Counted from the stretch's first letter, positions 27,197 through 36,330 are shown. The stretch is 64,000 nucleotides of DNA from Algoriphagus lacus (GCF_003583985.1 NZ_QXML01000005.1:151680-215679); one strand, 5' to 3'. The notes: generated by a model from the sequence alone, not told the origin. Made by a program: numbers and translations.

Positions 27197-28410
27197 ACGC
27201 TACCGAAAACCCAATAACCACTACGCAATCCGAGGTTTTGGATCTTTTGTTTCTGAAAGGTCTGACGTCAGGTGGTTCATTTGCAGTTTGGAGAAAGCCT
27301 CGAACAACAAAACTGGAATTTTTGCTTGATGACAAGAAAAACCCAGAGCGGGTCACCCTGAATTTTGAAGAACTCCCGGCTGGTTTTTTGGTACACCCCT
27401 TTGCTGACCAAGAGGATAAAAAAGCCTTTTTCATCAGATCAAGTCACTATTTCAGCTTTGATCTGGACCAAGACCTTGACCAGGAAGATTTACCAAAATG
27501 GTTAAATCAATCGCTTGATCCAGAGGCCGGCTCAATTCGTTCAGAGATAAGCCATCTCATTCAAATTAAATCTGAATCTTCCCTTCAGGAAAATTTAAAG
27601 GGAAACGAAAAAGAACATTTCATTCGACTGGTCGAACATGGAATTAAGGCAATTGAGGACGGAATTTTGGAAAAGGTAGTACCTGCCCGAACAAAATTTA
27701 TTCATCTTTCTGAAGATTTCGATCTTGGAAAAACTTTCTCCAACCTCCTGAAATCCTATCCAAATTCCTTCATCAACTTCTTTCATATTCCCCAAGTGGG
27801 AACTTGGATTGGAGCAAGTCCGGAAGTATTGATTGAGACTAAAGGAGACCATTTCCACACTATGGCATTGGCGGGTACCCAGCCAGCCATCGGTGAAAAT
27901 CCTCTTAAATCAGCCGGCTGGACACAAAAGGAAATTGAGGAACAGGCCTTGGTCTGCCGGTACATTGTGGATTGTTTCAAAAAAATCCGATTGAGGGAAT
28001 ATGAGGAGCATGGCCCAAAAACAATCATGGCCGGAAATCTCCTCCATCTTCGAACGGATTTTAGGGTGAATATGAAAGCAACCGGGTTCCCTCAACTGGG
28101 ATCGGTCATGCTGGAGCTGCTTCATCCAACTTCAGCTGTTTGCGGAATGCCTCGTAAGGAGGCTCATGATTTTTTGCAGGAAAATGAAGGTTTTGACCGT
28201 TCGTTCTATGCAGGTTTCCTCGGCCCTGTAAATATCCAGGACGAAACCTCCATCTATGTGAATCTACGAACCGCATCGATCCGAGGAGACAAGGCTATTC
28301 TCTATGCAGGGGCAGGAGTGACAGAGGAATCAGATCCTGAAAAAGAATGGGAAGAAACCGAACTCAAATGTCAGATCATCGGTAAATTCATCCAAAAACC
28401 AAACACTTGA
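27193..28410 (+). CDS. menF: Isochorismate synthase
   Basis: The 405-residue enzyme belongs to the chorismate-binding family. The C-terminal catalytic part has 'EDGILEKVVPARTKFIHL', 'GASPEVLIETKG', 'HTMALAGTQP', 'TIMAGNLLHLRTDF', 'HPTSAVCGMPRKEAHDF' and 'FDRSFYAGFLGPV'. It converts chorismate to isochorismate, the first committed step of menaquinone synthesis. Siderophore-type isochorismate synthases look similar, but the position between the thioesterase and menD decides for menaquinone. ATG 27193 overlaps the upstream stop (ATGA). Confidence 0.94.
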   Translation: MNATENPITTTQSEVLDLLFLKGLTSGGSFAVWRKPRTTKLEFLLDDKKNPERVTLNFEELPAGFLVHPFADQEDKKAFFIRSSHYFSFDLDQDLDQEDLPKWLNQSLDPEAGSIRSEISHLIQIKSESSLQENLKGNEKEHFIRLVEHGIKAIEDGILEKVVPARTKFIHLSEDFDLGKTFSNLLKSYPNSFINFFHIPQVGTWIGASPEVLIETKGDHFHTMALAGTQPAIGENPLKSAGWTQKEIEEQALVCRYIVDCFKKIRLREYEEHGPKTIMAGNLLHLRTDFRVNMKATGFPQLGSVMLELLHPTSAVCGMPRKEAHDFLQENEGFDRSFYAGFLGPVNIQDETSIYVNLRTASIRGDKAILYAGAGVTEESDPEKEWEETELKCQIIGKFIQKPNT

Positions 28411-30098
28411 TCATTCAGCCTATCCTCGACCTTGTGGCCATCTGTGCCAAAAAGGGTATCGATCATGCAATTCTTTCCCCGGGATCACGGTGTGCTCCGC
28501 TTACATTGGCTTTTGCAAGACATCCAAACATCCATTCCAGGACCATTCCCGATGAGCGTTCGGCTGCATTTATTGCCTTGGGCATGGCACAACAACAAAG
28601 TCAACCTGTGGTCCTGGTCTGTACTTCCGGTTCAGCAGCATTGAATTATTTTCCTGCCATCGCCGAGGCCTATTTTCAGCAAGTTCCGCTTTTGATTTTG
28701 ACTGCAGATCGCCCTCCGGAATGGATTGATCAGTGGGATGGGCAAACGATTTATCAGGAAGAAGTTTTCGGGAAACATGTTAAAAAGAGCTTCCGTTTTC
28801 CAGATAACTTTTCCAATCAAGATCAAATCTGGCATGCTGGCAGAATCGTTAATGAAGCCATTAATCTCAGCCAGCAATTTCCCGCCGGACCGGTTCACAT
28901 TAATATCCCACTCCGCGAACCCTTCTATCCTGTAGAGGGGGAAAAATTTGACTTCCCGGAATATCCCCGCGAGTTCACTCCAATTACCAGCCAAAGTCAA
29001 CTGACCGAAGAAAGTCTTCGAAATATAAAAGACAGACTTTCAAAGGTAAGCCGTGTAATGATTGTTCCAGGTCAACAAAAACCAAATAATCAGATTCAAA
29101 GCCTTTTGGATCAGCTGGTAAAAAACCGGAAAGCTGTAATAGTAACTGATGTCATCACCAATCTTCAGGGAGAAAATACAATCAACCTACACGATCATTG
29201 GCTGGGAAATGAAAACCTTCATCCGGATTTAACGCCGGATTTGGTCATCAGCTTTGGAAAATCTGTGATTTCAAAATCGCTCAAGCAGTTTTTGAGAAAG
29301 TCGAATACCTCGCATTGGCATATTCAGCCCGATGGTCAATCCAGAGATACTTTCCACCATTTGACCCGAATTCTTGCTTGTTCACCCACAGGATTTTTGA
29401 ATTGGCTATATGAAAACCTTCCGGATCAGGATGAAGACTTTTTCACTCGATGGATGAGATTGGAAAAAAACGTTCAAAATGCTCTCCCTTCAGCTTTTTC
29501 ATCCGTAGAATTCGGAGAATATCCGGCTTTACATTTTCTGCTGAAGAAAATTCCGCCCTTCTCCAAAATCCACTTGGCCAACTCCATGGCTGTTCGTTAT
29601 GTGAATTTTCTGGGAAAAAGAAACCAGGAAATCATCTGCAACCGCGGGACAAGCGGAATCGACGGCTCCAACAGCACGGCAGTTGGATGCACTTTTACCA
29701 CCAAGGAGCCCGTTACCCTGATCACAGGGGACATGGCTTTCTTCTATGACCGAAATGCCTTTTGGCACAATTACGGAATGCCAAACCTAAGAATCATAGT
29801 TCTGAATAATCATTCGGGTGGAATCTTCCGCCTGATAGACGGACCGGCCAAGCAACCCGAATTGGAGGAGTTTTTTGAAACCAGACAAAAATTAACTGCC
29901 AAACCTCTATCTGAGGAATATGGCTTTCAGTACACTTTTGTCAAAAATCAGGAGGAGCTTGAACTAGCCATGCTGAAGTTTTACGAACCTAGCCTTCAAC
30001 CCAAGATTCTCGAAATCGAATCTTCCAGCCCGAAAAACGCGGAGATTTTGAAACTGGTGAAAAGCAAAATTGCTTCAGCATTGGCTGAATCCATCTAG
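28407..30098 (+). CDS. menD: SEPHCHC synthase (thiamine-diphosphate enzyme of menaquinone synthesis)
   Basis: The 563-residue ThDP enzyme shows 'AILSPGSRCAPLTLAFARH' and 'TIPDERSAAFIALGMAQ' with the activating Glu. 'VLVCTSGSAALNYFPAIAEA', 'LTADRPPEWIDQWDGQTI' and the ThDP-Mg site 'ITGDMAFFYDRNAF...NNHSGGIF' follow. It joins isochorismate and 2-oxoglutarate. The only suitable start is TTG at 28407, overlapping the menF stop (TTGA); no in-frame ATG precedes the conserved N-terminus. The TTG with 4-bp overlap implies re-initiation coupled to menF. It converges on the GH16 gene 18 bp away. Confidence 0.95.
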   Translation: MIIQPILDLVAICAKKGIDHAILSPGSRCAPLTLAFARHPNIHSRTIPDERSAAFIALGMAQQQSQPVVLVCTSGSAALNYFPAIAEAYFQQVPLLILTADRPPEWIDQWDGQTIYQEEVFGKHVKKSFRFPDNFSNQDQIWHAGRIVNEAINLSQQFPAGPVHINIPLREPFYPVEGEKFDFPEYPREFTPITSQSQLTEESLRNIKDRLSKVSRVMIVPGQQKPNNQIQSLLDQLVKNRKAVIVTDVITNLQGENTINLHDHWLGNENLHPDLTPDLVISFGKSVISKSLKQFLRKSNTSHWHIQPDGQSRDTFHHLTRILACSPTGFLNWLYENLPDQDEDFFTRWMRLEKNVQNALPSAFSSVEFGEYPALHFLLKKIPPFSKIHLANSMAVRYVNFLGKRNQEIICNRGTSGIDGSNSTAVGCTFTTKEPVTLITGDMAFFYDRNAFWHNYGMPNLRIIVLNNHSGGIFRLIDGPAKQPELEEFFETRQKLTAKPLSEEYGFQYTFVKNQEELELAMLKFYEPSLQPKILEIESSSPKNAEILKLVKSKIASALAESI

Positions 30099-30116
30099 AA
30101 TTCAGTTCGGAGAAAT

Positions 30117-31232
30117 TTATTTTTTCTGGAATACCCGGATATAATCCACGTTCATCTCCTGAGGGAATACAGTACTTGCGTCAGGACTACCAGGCCAAGT
30201 ACCTCCCACTGCCACATTTAAGATAAAGTAGAATGGTTTGTGAAATTCATCCAATCCGGCTGGACGGATGTCTATGACATGGTATTGTACATTGTCTAAA
30301 AGCCAAACAATCTTCTCTGTATCCCAGATGATCGAAAAGACATGAAACTCATCGTTGAAAATCCCAAAAGGCAACGCAGTTTTCCCTCCATAGTTGGCGT
30401 AGCTTCCTCCATTATCCCAATGGACTGTTCCATGAATGGTTCCGTCTTTGTTTTCAGGGCTCCCTCCGACCAACTCCATGATGTCTATCTCGCCGCATTT
30501 TGGCCAACCCACTTCTGTAATATTTTCACCCAGCATCCAAAGTGCCGGCCACATTCCTTGACCTTTAGGCAGCTTTGCCCGAATATCTATCCGGCCGTAG
30601 GTAAAGGATTTTTTTCCTTTTGTGATTAGTCTGGAAGAGGTATAGCTTCTGCTCCCGGCATTTTCTTTTTTTGCAGTGATGATCAGATTCCCATCCTTAA
30701 GGCTTGTATTTTCCTTCTTGTAAAATTCAAGTTCCTGATTTCCCCATCCACAAAGATCTGGGCATCCATCTCCCAATTCAAATGTCCAATCGGCAGAAAG
30801 TGCTGATCCTGAAAACTCATCTGCCCACACCAAATTGTATCCATCGTAAGTACTTGGACTGGTATAGCCCGCATTGGGACCCAATCCCAGAGCCTCGGCA
30901 TTCATGCTGATAGTTTGTGAGGAAACCACGAAATCAGTTTCGGTGGAATGGGCTTGCACATTCAGCTGGTAGTTCCCTTTCTCGGTGTAAGTTTTTGTCG
31001 CCGAATTCCCGTCCACACGCACCATTGACTCACCTGGAGTACCGAAATTCACTTTGAAAAAAACGGCATTATCCGCAGTGAAACTGGCTTTCACCTTTCC
31101 ATTCCCCAGATATTCTACCGAAACGAGCAAGTTATCCGGTAATTTTATGGGATCCTCTGGAGTACTTTCGGAGCAGGAAAAAAAGAGAACAGCTCCAAAA
31201 AGAAGGTAGAACAATGAGCTAAATCGATTCAT
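30117..31232 (-). CDS. GH16 family beta-glucanase lipoprotein
   Basis: The 371-residue lipoprotein has a lipobox ending in Cys 20 ('AVLFFSCSES') and an N-terminal PKD-like domain (about 35-110). A family 16 glycoside hydrolase domain begins 'LVWADEFSGSALSADWTFEL'. The catalytic signature is Glu 248-Ile-Asp-Ile-Met-Glu 253 in 'CGEIDIMELVGG', the laminarinase-type beta-bulge form. It should cut beta-1,3(-1,4)-glucans such as laminarin at the outer membrane. No SusC/D or other glycosidase is next to it, so it is not part of a visible utilisation locus. Confidence 0.93.
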   Translation of the reverse strand: MNRFSSLFYLLFGAVLFFSCSESTPEDPIKLPDNLLVSVEYLGNGKVKASFTADNAVFFKVNFGTPGESMVRVDGNSATKTYTEKGNYQLNVQAHSTETDFVVSSQTISMNAEALGLGPNAGYTSPSTYDGYNLVWADEFSGSALSADWTFELGDGCPDLCGWGNQELEFYKKENTSLKDGNLIITAKKENAGSRSYTSSRLITKGKKSFTYGRIDIRAKLPKGQGMWPALWMLGENITEVGWPKCGEIDIMELVGGSPENKDGTIHGTVHWDNGGSYANYGGKTALPFGIFNDEFHVFSIIWDTEKIVWLLDNVQYHVIDIRPAGLDEFHKPFYFILNVAVGGTWPGSPDASTVFPQEMNVDYIRVFQKK

Positions 31233-31284
31233 GGGTCAAGGGATTTCCTATCAATATAATCCGATTTGGTCAGTCTTAAAAAAA

Positions 31285-32088
31285 TCAGCCATTTGGAATT
31301 TCAGGTTTGTAAGGAGGAGTGACACTGCTCCTGGTTTTTTGAATAAAGTAAATCATCAATCCCAACTGCCCAATCTCAAATAAGGTCAATGGAATTAATC
31401 CGAAAATCACACCTATACCTGAAAAAATGAGGATTCCAGCAGTTAAACCCAATGCTCCAAGAATTTGGGGGATAGTTGACCAAATCTTTTTGTATGCCAT
31501 ATATCCGACACCCAAAAAGGCATAGCACAGGCCAAAAGCGCTCATCTTTACCAAATAATAATCCTCCAATGAAAATTGGCCGGTGATCAACCCAATGCAA
31601 TCCACCGAATACCAGACCACATTTACGCCCAGCATGGTCCAAAGCGCAATCTTGAGAACAAAATTGGGGATCAAAGATTCGAGTCTTATCCAACCATAAA
31701 TGAATGCCGCATAAGTCAGAAACGTCCCGATTTTCACTCCAATGAATACAGAAGTATCCGAACTGGGTCCACTTTCGATCCATTCGTATTCCATCATGAT
31801 CTCGAAAAAAGCGAGAAAAAAATAGACTAATCCTGCAGCAAAAGCCCAATATAGATACGGAGGAGTTTTCTTTTCTTCATCTTCAAATCCGCTCTTGGCT
31901 TCCTCCCACTGATAATCCAAGGCCTCAAAAAGTGCCTTGACCGTGTAGCTTCTCGGAGTTACCTCCCCGGCTTCGATCCGCTGAATAGTGCGAACATTCA
32001 GATTGCATTTTTCAACAAGCTCCTCTTGCGTTAGACCTTTGGCTTTTCTCAGTTCAGAGATTTTTTTGCCCAATTCCGGTTGTTTCAT
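31285..32088 (-). CDS. XRE-type HTH regulator with C-terminal membrane domain
   Basis: The start is placed at ATG 32088 (MKQPELGKKISELRKAKG), the usual first residue of this HTH type; an in-frame ATG at 32112 adds eight residues. Residues 5-60 form an HTH_3 domain ('GLTQEELVEKCNLNVRTIQR' then 'IEAGEVTPRSYTVKALFEAL'). From about 75 onward there are six or so hydrophobic segments. Membrane-bound XRE proteins like this are frequent in Bacteroidota and are thought to sense the envelope state; targets are unknown. It lies between GH16 and LysR genes on the same strand. Confidence 0.85.
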   Translation of the reverse strand: MKQPELGKKISELRKAKGLTQEELVEKCNLNVRTIQRIEAGEVTPRSYTVKALFEALDYQWEEAKSGFEDEEKKTPPYLYWAFAAGLVYFFLAFFEIMMEYEWIESGPSSDTSVFIGVKIGTFLTYAAFIYGWIRLESLIPNFVLKIALWTMLGVNVVWYSVDCIGLITGQFSLEDYYLVKMSAFGLCYAFLGVGYMAYKKIWSTIPQILGALGLTAGILIFSGIGVIFGLIPLTLFEIGQLGLMIYFIQKTRSSVTPPYKPEIPNG

Positions 32089-32271
32089 AGAAAATAGATT
32101 TTGATTAACCATGGCAATTTCTCTGATTGAATTTTGACAAAGGACGGAATGAACTCGGAATTGACCCGACTTTTACCCGACATTTCGATTGGGCTTTCAA
32201 AATAGTGAATCCCAAGCTGCAGTCGGAAATCTAAAAGGGTTTAGAGTTGGAAGATGGGCTGGGAAATTCCT

Positions 32272-33138
32272 TTACAATAAAGGCAAAACACGCTTCAAGG
32301 CTGGATTTCGATTTGCCGGTTTCCAAATCACCGAAAGCTCTGTAAACTGCGGAATTCCCGGAATTTCCATAAAACGCACATTAAGGTCATAGCCTTCTTT
32401 TAAGGAAGTGGGAACGATGGCTATGCCAAGTCCATTTTCAACCAAGCGGAAGATTGTCAGTGCATGGACTGACTTGTGCCTAATCTTCGGTGAAAAGCCG
32501 GAATCCCTGCAAATACTCAAAATCTGCTCGTAGTAAAAACTCGAATAGTCACTGGAAAAAAGAATAAATGATTCCTCCTTAAACTGGGAAACTGTCCTAA
32601 AATCAGCCACCTGAACGGGATGATCCTGAGGCACAACCAAGGAAAAGGAATCTCTCAAAACAGGCTTCATTTCCAAGTCTTCCGGCACCGAAGCAAGTCT
32701 CACAAAACCCAAATCCAATTTGTCTTTTTGGATCATTTCCACTTGCACGGAATTACTCAACTCTTCCAAACTCGTCGTAATCAAGGGCTGCGATGCATTG
32801 AGGTGAGTTAGCAAATCCGGTAATACCCTATTGGAAGCAGAACCCAAAAATCCGATCCGTAACTCCCCGATTTTTCCGGATTCGATAAGTTTCAATTGAC
32901 TTTTGGTGGATTCCAGATGGTTGATTACAAAATCAACCTCTCCTTTCAAAAATGCTCCAGCAGCTGTCAGTTCCACATGTTTCTTATCTCGGTCAAACAG
33001 CCTCACCTCCAGCAGTTCCTCCAATTGCCTGATTTGCCGGCTTAATCCAGGCTGGGAAATAAACAGCCGCTCAGCTGCCTTACGGTAGTTTAACTCTTCA
33101 GCAACAGCCTTAAAATAGAGTAAATGTCTAAGCTCCAT
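32272..33138 (-). CDS. LysR family transcriptional regulator, candidate hut regulator
   Basis: The 288-residue regulator has an N-terminal winged HTH (residues 1-60, 'MELRHLLYFKAVAEELNYRK' and 'FISQPGLSRQIRQLEELLEV') and a C-terminal effector-binding domain of the CynR/BenM type (about 90-285). It is divergent from hutH with the shared upstream region packed with inverted repeats, the classical layout of a LysR regulator and its target operon. Known hut regulators are usually HutC (GntR) or HutP, so LysR control of hut is inferred from position only. Confidence 0.9.
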   Translation of the reverse strand: MELRHLLYFKAVAEELNYRKAAERLFISQPGLSRQIRQLEELLEVRLFDRDKKHVELTAAGAFLKGEVDFVINHLESTKSQLKLIESGKIGELRIGFLGSASNRVLPDLLTHLNASQPLITTSLEELSNSVQVEMIQKDKLDLGFVRLASVPEDLEMKPVLRDSFSLVVPQDHPVQVADFRTVSQFKEESFILFSSDYSSFYYEQILSICRDSGFSPKIRHKSVHALTIFRLVENGLGIAIVPTSLKEGYDLNVRFMEIPGIPQFTELSVIWKPANRNPALKRVLPLL

Positions 33139-33190
33139 TGATGCTTTTCAGTTATTGATTATTGACAAAAATAGTATCAATAAGCATCAA
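33138..33190. promoter_or_regulatory. Nested inverted repeats between lysR-type gene and hutH
   Basis: TTGATGCTT (33138-33146) is mirrored by AAGCATCAA (33182-33190), and inside it TTATTGAT (33152-33159) is mirrored by ATCAATAA (33176-33183). The outer left arm begins on the first base of the LysR start codon. The arrangement fits an operator for the divergent regulator, but the protein bound is an inference. Confidence 0.6.
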
Positions 33191-33209
33191 ATGGAAGCGA
33201 TACCTTTGA

Positions 33210-33245
33210 TCAACCTTTAAGACTTTATAGACTTCGAAAGGTTGA
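33210..33245. promoter_or_regulatory. 9-bp perfect inverted repeat upstream of hutH
   Basis: TCAACCTTT at 33210-33218 and AAAGGTTGA at 33237-33245 are exact reverse complements separated by 18 bp. The right arm covers an in-frame TTG at 33242, which argues against using that TTG as the hutH start. It may be an operator or, if transcribed, a leader hairpin. Confidence 0.5.
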
Positions 33246-33313
33246 AAGCAGGTCTTAATACATCCTCAATTTTAGTCCTTGGGGTTTTGAAAACTCCAAT
33301 GAATTCCCATACC

Positions 33314-34879
33314 ATGAAAACCTTCCACTACGGTCAGGATCACCTCACGGCTTCTCTTGCTCTGCAACTGGCCAGCAAAGAAATCAAGGGAGTTTTTAGT
33401 CCCGAAACAATTCAAAAAATAAGTTCATCGGCTGAAGCTGTTGCAAAAATTGCTCAGGGGGAAAAGGCAGTCTATGGCATAAACACCGGATTTGGTCCAC
33501 TTTGCACGACCCGAATTTCGGCCGATGACACCACCACCTTGCAGGAAAACCTGCTTAAAAGTCACGCTGTGGGTGTTGGGGAACATGTGTCTCCTGAAAT
33601 CTCCCGATTGATGCTGGTGTTGAAAATCCAAGCCTTGGCCCAAGGATTTTCTGGCATCCGGATGGAAACGCTTGATCGGATCATTTGGATGCTTGAAAAT
33701 GACATCATCCCTGTTGTACCGGAGCAAGGTTCTGTGGGGGCATCAGGGGATTTGGCTCCTCTTTCTCATTTGTTTTTGCCGTTGATCGGTTTAGGGAAAG
33801 TACACTTTAAAGGAGAAATCACATCAGCAAAAAATGCCCTAGACCACTTTGCGAAAGCACCTTTACAACTCGGTCCAAAAGAAGGATTGGCGTTGATCAA
33901 CGGAACCCAGTTTATGGCAGCTCACGGGGTAAAAATCGTCGAGAGACTGCATAATCTACTTTCTCATGCCAGCATCACAGGCGCGATGATGATTGAAGGA
34001 CTGATGGGGTCTGTTAAACCATTTGCCGCTGAACTGCATCGACTTCGTCCTTATGCTGGAAATCAACACGTCGCACAAACGATCCTCAATCTCCTACACG
34101 AATCCGAAATTGTCAATTCCCATCTCCATTGTGCACGGGTACAGGATCCTTATTCCCTTCGCTGTATGCCACAGGTCCATGGGGCAAGTTGGAATGCATG
34201 GCTTCATCTGAAGGATTCGATCGAAACCGAAATCAATTCTGTGACCGATAATCCCGTGGTCTTTGATGCGGAAAATACCATTTCCGGCGGCCATTTTCAT
34301 GGTCAACCGATCGCTTTGCCTTTGGATTACGCCTGCCTGGCAGCATCCGAAATCGGAAACATTGCGGACCGTAGAATCTACCTTTCCATCGAAGGAGACA
34401 CCCCTGGAGTACCCAAACTTTTACTCAAAGAAACTGGGCTCAACTCCGGGCTGATGATACCCCAATACACCACCGCTGCTTTGGCTTCGGAAAATAAAGG
34501 ACTGTGCTTTCCTGCCTCGGCAGACTCCATCCCTACTTCACTTGGTCAGGAAGATCACGTGAGCATGGGAAGTATCGGAGCCAGAAAAGCGCTTCGAGTC
34601 ATCGGAAATGTGGAAAAAATCTTAGGCATTGAGCTTTTCTATGCTGCGCAAGCAATGGACTACCATGCACCATTGAAGTCTGGCAAAATCATGACCGCAA
34701 TTTACGAGCGGGTGAGGCAGGAAATTGATCCAGTAGTTTCTGACCGGATTATGTACGAGGATATGGAAACAGCCATCAACTTGGTGAAAAGCGGAGAGTT
34801 GGTGACACTTGCAAAAAAGGTAGCCGATCAGGAAGGATTGGCCTTTGAAACCGAGTGGAGTGAGTTGTTTAATTATTAA
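33314..34879 (+). CDS. hutH: Histidine ammonia-lyase
   Basis: The ~521-residue enzyme catalyses the first step of histidine breakdown, histidine to urocanate plus ammonia. The MIO cofactor is formed from Ala 143-Ser 144-Gly 145 in 'GSVGASGDLAPLSH', with the catalytic Tyr 54 in 'VYGINTGFGPL' and further motifs 'LINGTQFMAAHG', 'QDPYSLRCMPQVHGA' and 'QEDHVSMGS'. ATG 33314 (MKTFHYGQDHLT) is preferred; ATG 33299 is possible, and an in-frame TTG at 33242 lies inside an inverted repeat. It is first in the run hutH-hutI-hutU-hutG. Confidence 0.96.
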   Translation: MKTFHYGQDHLTASLALQLASKEIKGVFSPETIQKISSSAEAVAKIAQGEKAVYGINTGFGPLCTTRISADDTTTLQENLLKSHAVGVGEHVSPEISRLMLVLKIQALAQGFSGIRMETLDRIIWMLENDIIPVVPEQGSVGASGDLAPLSHLFLPLIGLGKVHFKGEITSAKNALDHFAKAPLQLGPKEGLALINGTQFMAAHGVKIVERLHNLLSHASITGAMMIEGLMGSVKPFAAELHRLRPYAGNQHVAQTILNLLHESEIVNSHLHCARVQDPYSLRCMPQVHGASWNAWLHLKDSIETEINSVTDNPVVFDAENTISGGHFHGQPIALPLDYACLAASEIGNIADRRIYLSIEGDTPGVPKLLLKETGLNSGLMIPQYTTAALASENKGLCFPASADSIPTSLGQEDHVSMGSIGARKALRVIGNVEKILGIELFYAAQAMDYHAPLKSGKIMTAIYERVRQEIDPVVSDRIMYEDMETAINLVKSGELVTLAKKVADQEGLAFETEWSELFNY

Positions 34880-34880
34880 A

Positions 34881-34998
34881 AAATCCCTCCGCCATCTTAT
34901 AAAGGGGGAGTCATGCACATTCAACATCAATTGTAAAACAAGAACTTAAAGAGATCTTTTTACGCAATTCCCCCTTTTTAAGGGGGTTAGGGGGATTT
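34881..34998. repeat. Inverted-repeat element with CCCCCTTTTTAAGGGGG end, between hutH and hutI
   Basis: The left end AAATCCCTCCGCCATCTTAT (34881-34900) continues AAAGGGGGAG. The right end CCCCCTTTTTAAGGGGGTTA (34971-34990) continues GGGGGATTT. The ends are roughly mirror images, giving a ~118-bp palindromic insert within the operon. 'CCCCCTAACCCCCTTAAAAA' is a sequence style I know from many genomes as a dispersed short repeat, which suggests a MITE-like insertion. Confidence 0.7.
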
Positions 34999-35012
34999 GA
35001 AAATTAAACTAA

Positions 35013-36245
35013 ATGAAAAACTTAAAACTAATCGGCCCAATTGCCCAACTACTCACCCTTGAAAGGCTTCATTTAAAAGGAGCTTTGAAGGATGAACAAT
35101 TGGAAATCATCTCTCAAGCAGGTATCCTCATCCAAGGCGAAAAAATCCTGAAAGTTGGTTCATGGCTTGATTTGAAAAAAGAATTTACTCAGGCAGAACT
35201 GTTCGAATTGGAGGGCGATTATGTAGCTCTGCCCGGATTGGTGGATTGCCACACACACATTTGCTTTGGTGGCTCGAGAGCTAAAGATTTTACCATGCGA
35301 AACGCAGGAAAAACTTACCTCGAAATCGCCCAAGCAGGAGGTGGAATCTGGGACACCGTCACCCAAACTCGAAAACTGAGTTTGGAGGAATTGGCTGAAA
35401 AAACTACCAAAAATGCCAATAGACACCTTTCTGAGGGAGTGACTACAATCGAGGTGAAAAGTGGCTATGGGCTTTCCGTTGAGGAAGAGTTGAAAATGCT
35501 CTGGGCTATCCGACAAGCCAATCAGGCCACCTCAGCTGATCTGATTCCAACTTGCCTTGCAGCACACATGAAACCCAGGGATTTTCAGGGTTCCAACTCT
35601 GAATATTTGAACCAGATTGCTGCTCAACTTTTACCCATTCTAAAAACTGAAAATCTGTGCAATCGCATCGATGCCTTTGTTGAGAAAAGTGCTTTTTCAC
35701 CCGAAGAAATCACACCCTATTTTCATAAAGCCAAAGAAATGGGTTTTGTCCTGACCGTTCATGCGGATCAGTTTAGTGCAGGGGGATCCAAGGTTGCAGT
35801 GGAACTTGGAGCACTTTCTGCAGATCACTTGGAAGCTTCCGGAGAAGAGGAAATCCAACTTTTATCCAAGTCCAACACCATGGCAGTTGCACTACCCGGC
35901 GCGAGCCTAGGTTTAGGCTGTGATTTCACACCAGCCCGACAACTCCTCAATCAAGGTGGAGGGTTGGCCATTGCTTCTGACTGGAATCCGGGTTCGGCAC
36001 CGATGGGCGATTTAATAGCTCAAGCTTCTATTTTGGCAACTTTTGAAAAACTCAGCACGGCAGAAGTCTTTGCAGGAATCACCTTCCGGGCAGCAGCAGC
36101 TTTGGGCTTGGCAGATCGTGGCAAAATCGCTTCCGGTCTCCTGGCTGATTTTATCCTTTTCTCTACATCGGATTACCGTGAGATCCTGTACCACCAGGGC
36201 AAATTGAAGCCAGTGATAGTCTGGAAAAATGGCCAAAGACTCTAG
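35013..36245 (+). CDS. hutI: Imidazolonepropionase
   Basis: The 410-residue amidohydrolase opens 4-imidazolone-5-propionate to N-formimidoyl-L-glutamate, step three of histidine breakdown. Metal-site motif 'LVDCHTHICFGGSRAKDF', then 'GVTTIEVKSGYGLS', 'LTVHADQFSAGGSKVAVELG', 'ADHLEAS' and 'IASDWNPGSAPMG' are all present. Length is normal for HutI. The gene starts 15 bp after the inverted-repeat element, so its leader derives partly from that insertion. Confidence 0.95.
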   Translation: MKNLKLIGPIAQLLTLERLHLKGALKDEQLEIISQAGILIQGEKILKVGSWLDLKKEFTQAELFELEGDYVALPGLVDCHTHICFGGSRAKDFTMRNAGKTYLEIAQAGGGIWDTVTQTRKLSLEELAEKTTKNANRHLSEGVTTIEVKSGYGLSVEEELKMLWAIRQANQATSADLIPTCLAAHMKPRDFQGSNSEYLNQIAAQLLPILKTENLCNRIDAFVEKSAFSPEEITPYFHKAKEMGFVLTVHADQFSAGGSKVAVELGALSADHLEASGEEEIQLLSKSNTMAVALPGASLGLGCDFTPARQLLNQGGGLAIASDWNPGSAPMGDLIAQASILATFEKLSTAEVFAGITFRAAAALGLADRGKIASGLLADFILFSTSDYREILYHQGKLKPVIVWKNGQRL

Positions 36246-36299
36246 ATATTAGAAACAAGACTTGAGAACTGAAATCCAGGGTTGAGGAACCAAAAAGCC

Positions 36300-36330
36300 T
36301 CGTAAATAAAACATCGTAAATCTTAAATCC
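36300..36330. repeat. Heptanucleotide repeat abutting hutU start
   Basis: The bases divide into heptamers TCGTAAA, TAAAACA, TCGTAAA, TCTTAAA, then TCC, ending one base before the hutU ATG at 36332. The same TCGTAAA-type heptamers precede the TlpA-like gene at 60099-60130. Confidence 0.6.

Noticed and set aside
33242..33313. TTG start of hutH
   Set aside because: The TTG lies inside a perfect inverted repeat, and the added residues are not part of the HutH fold; ATG 33314 fits better.
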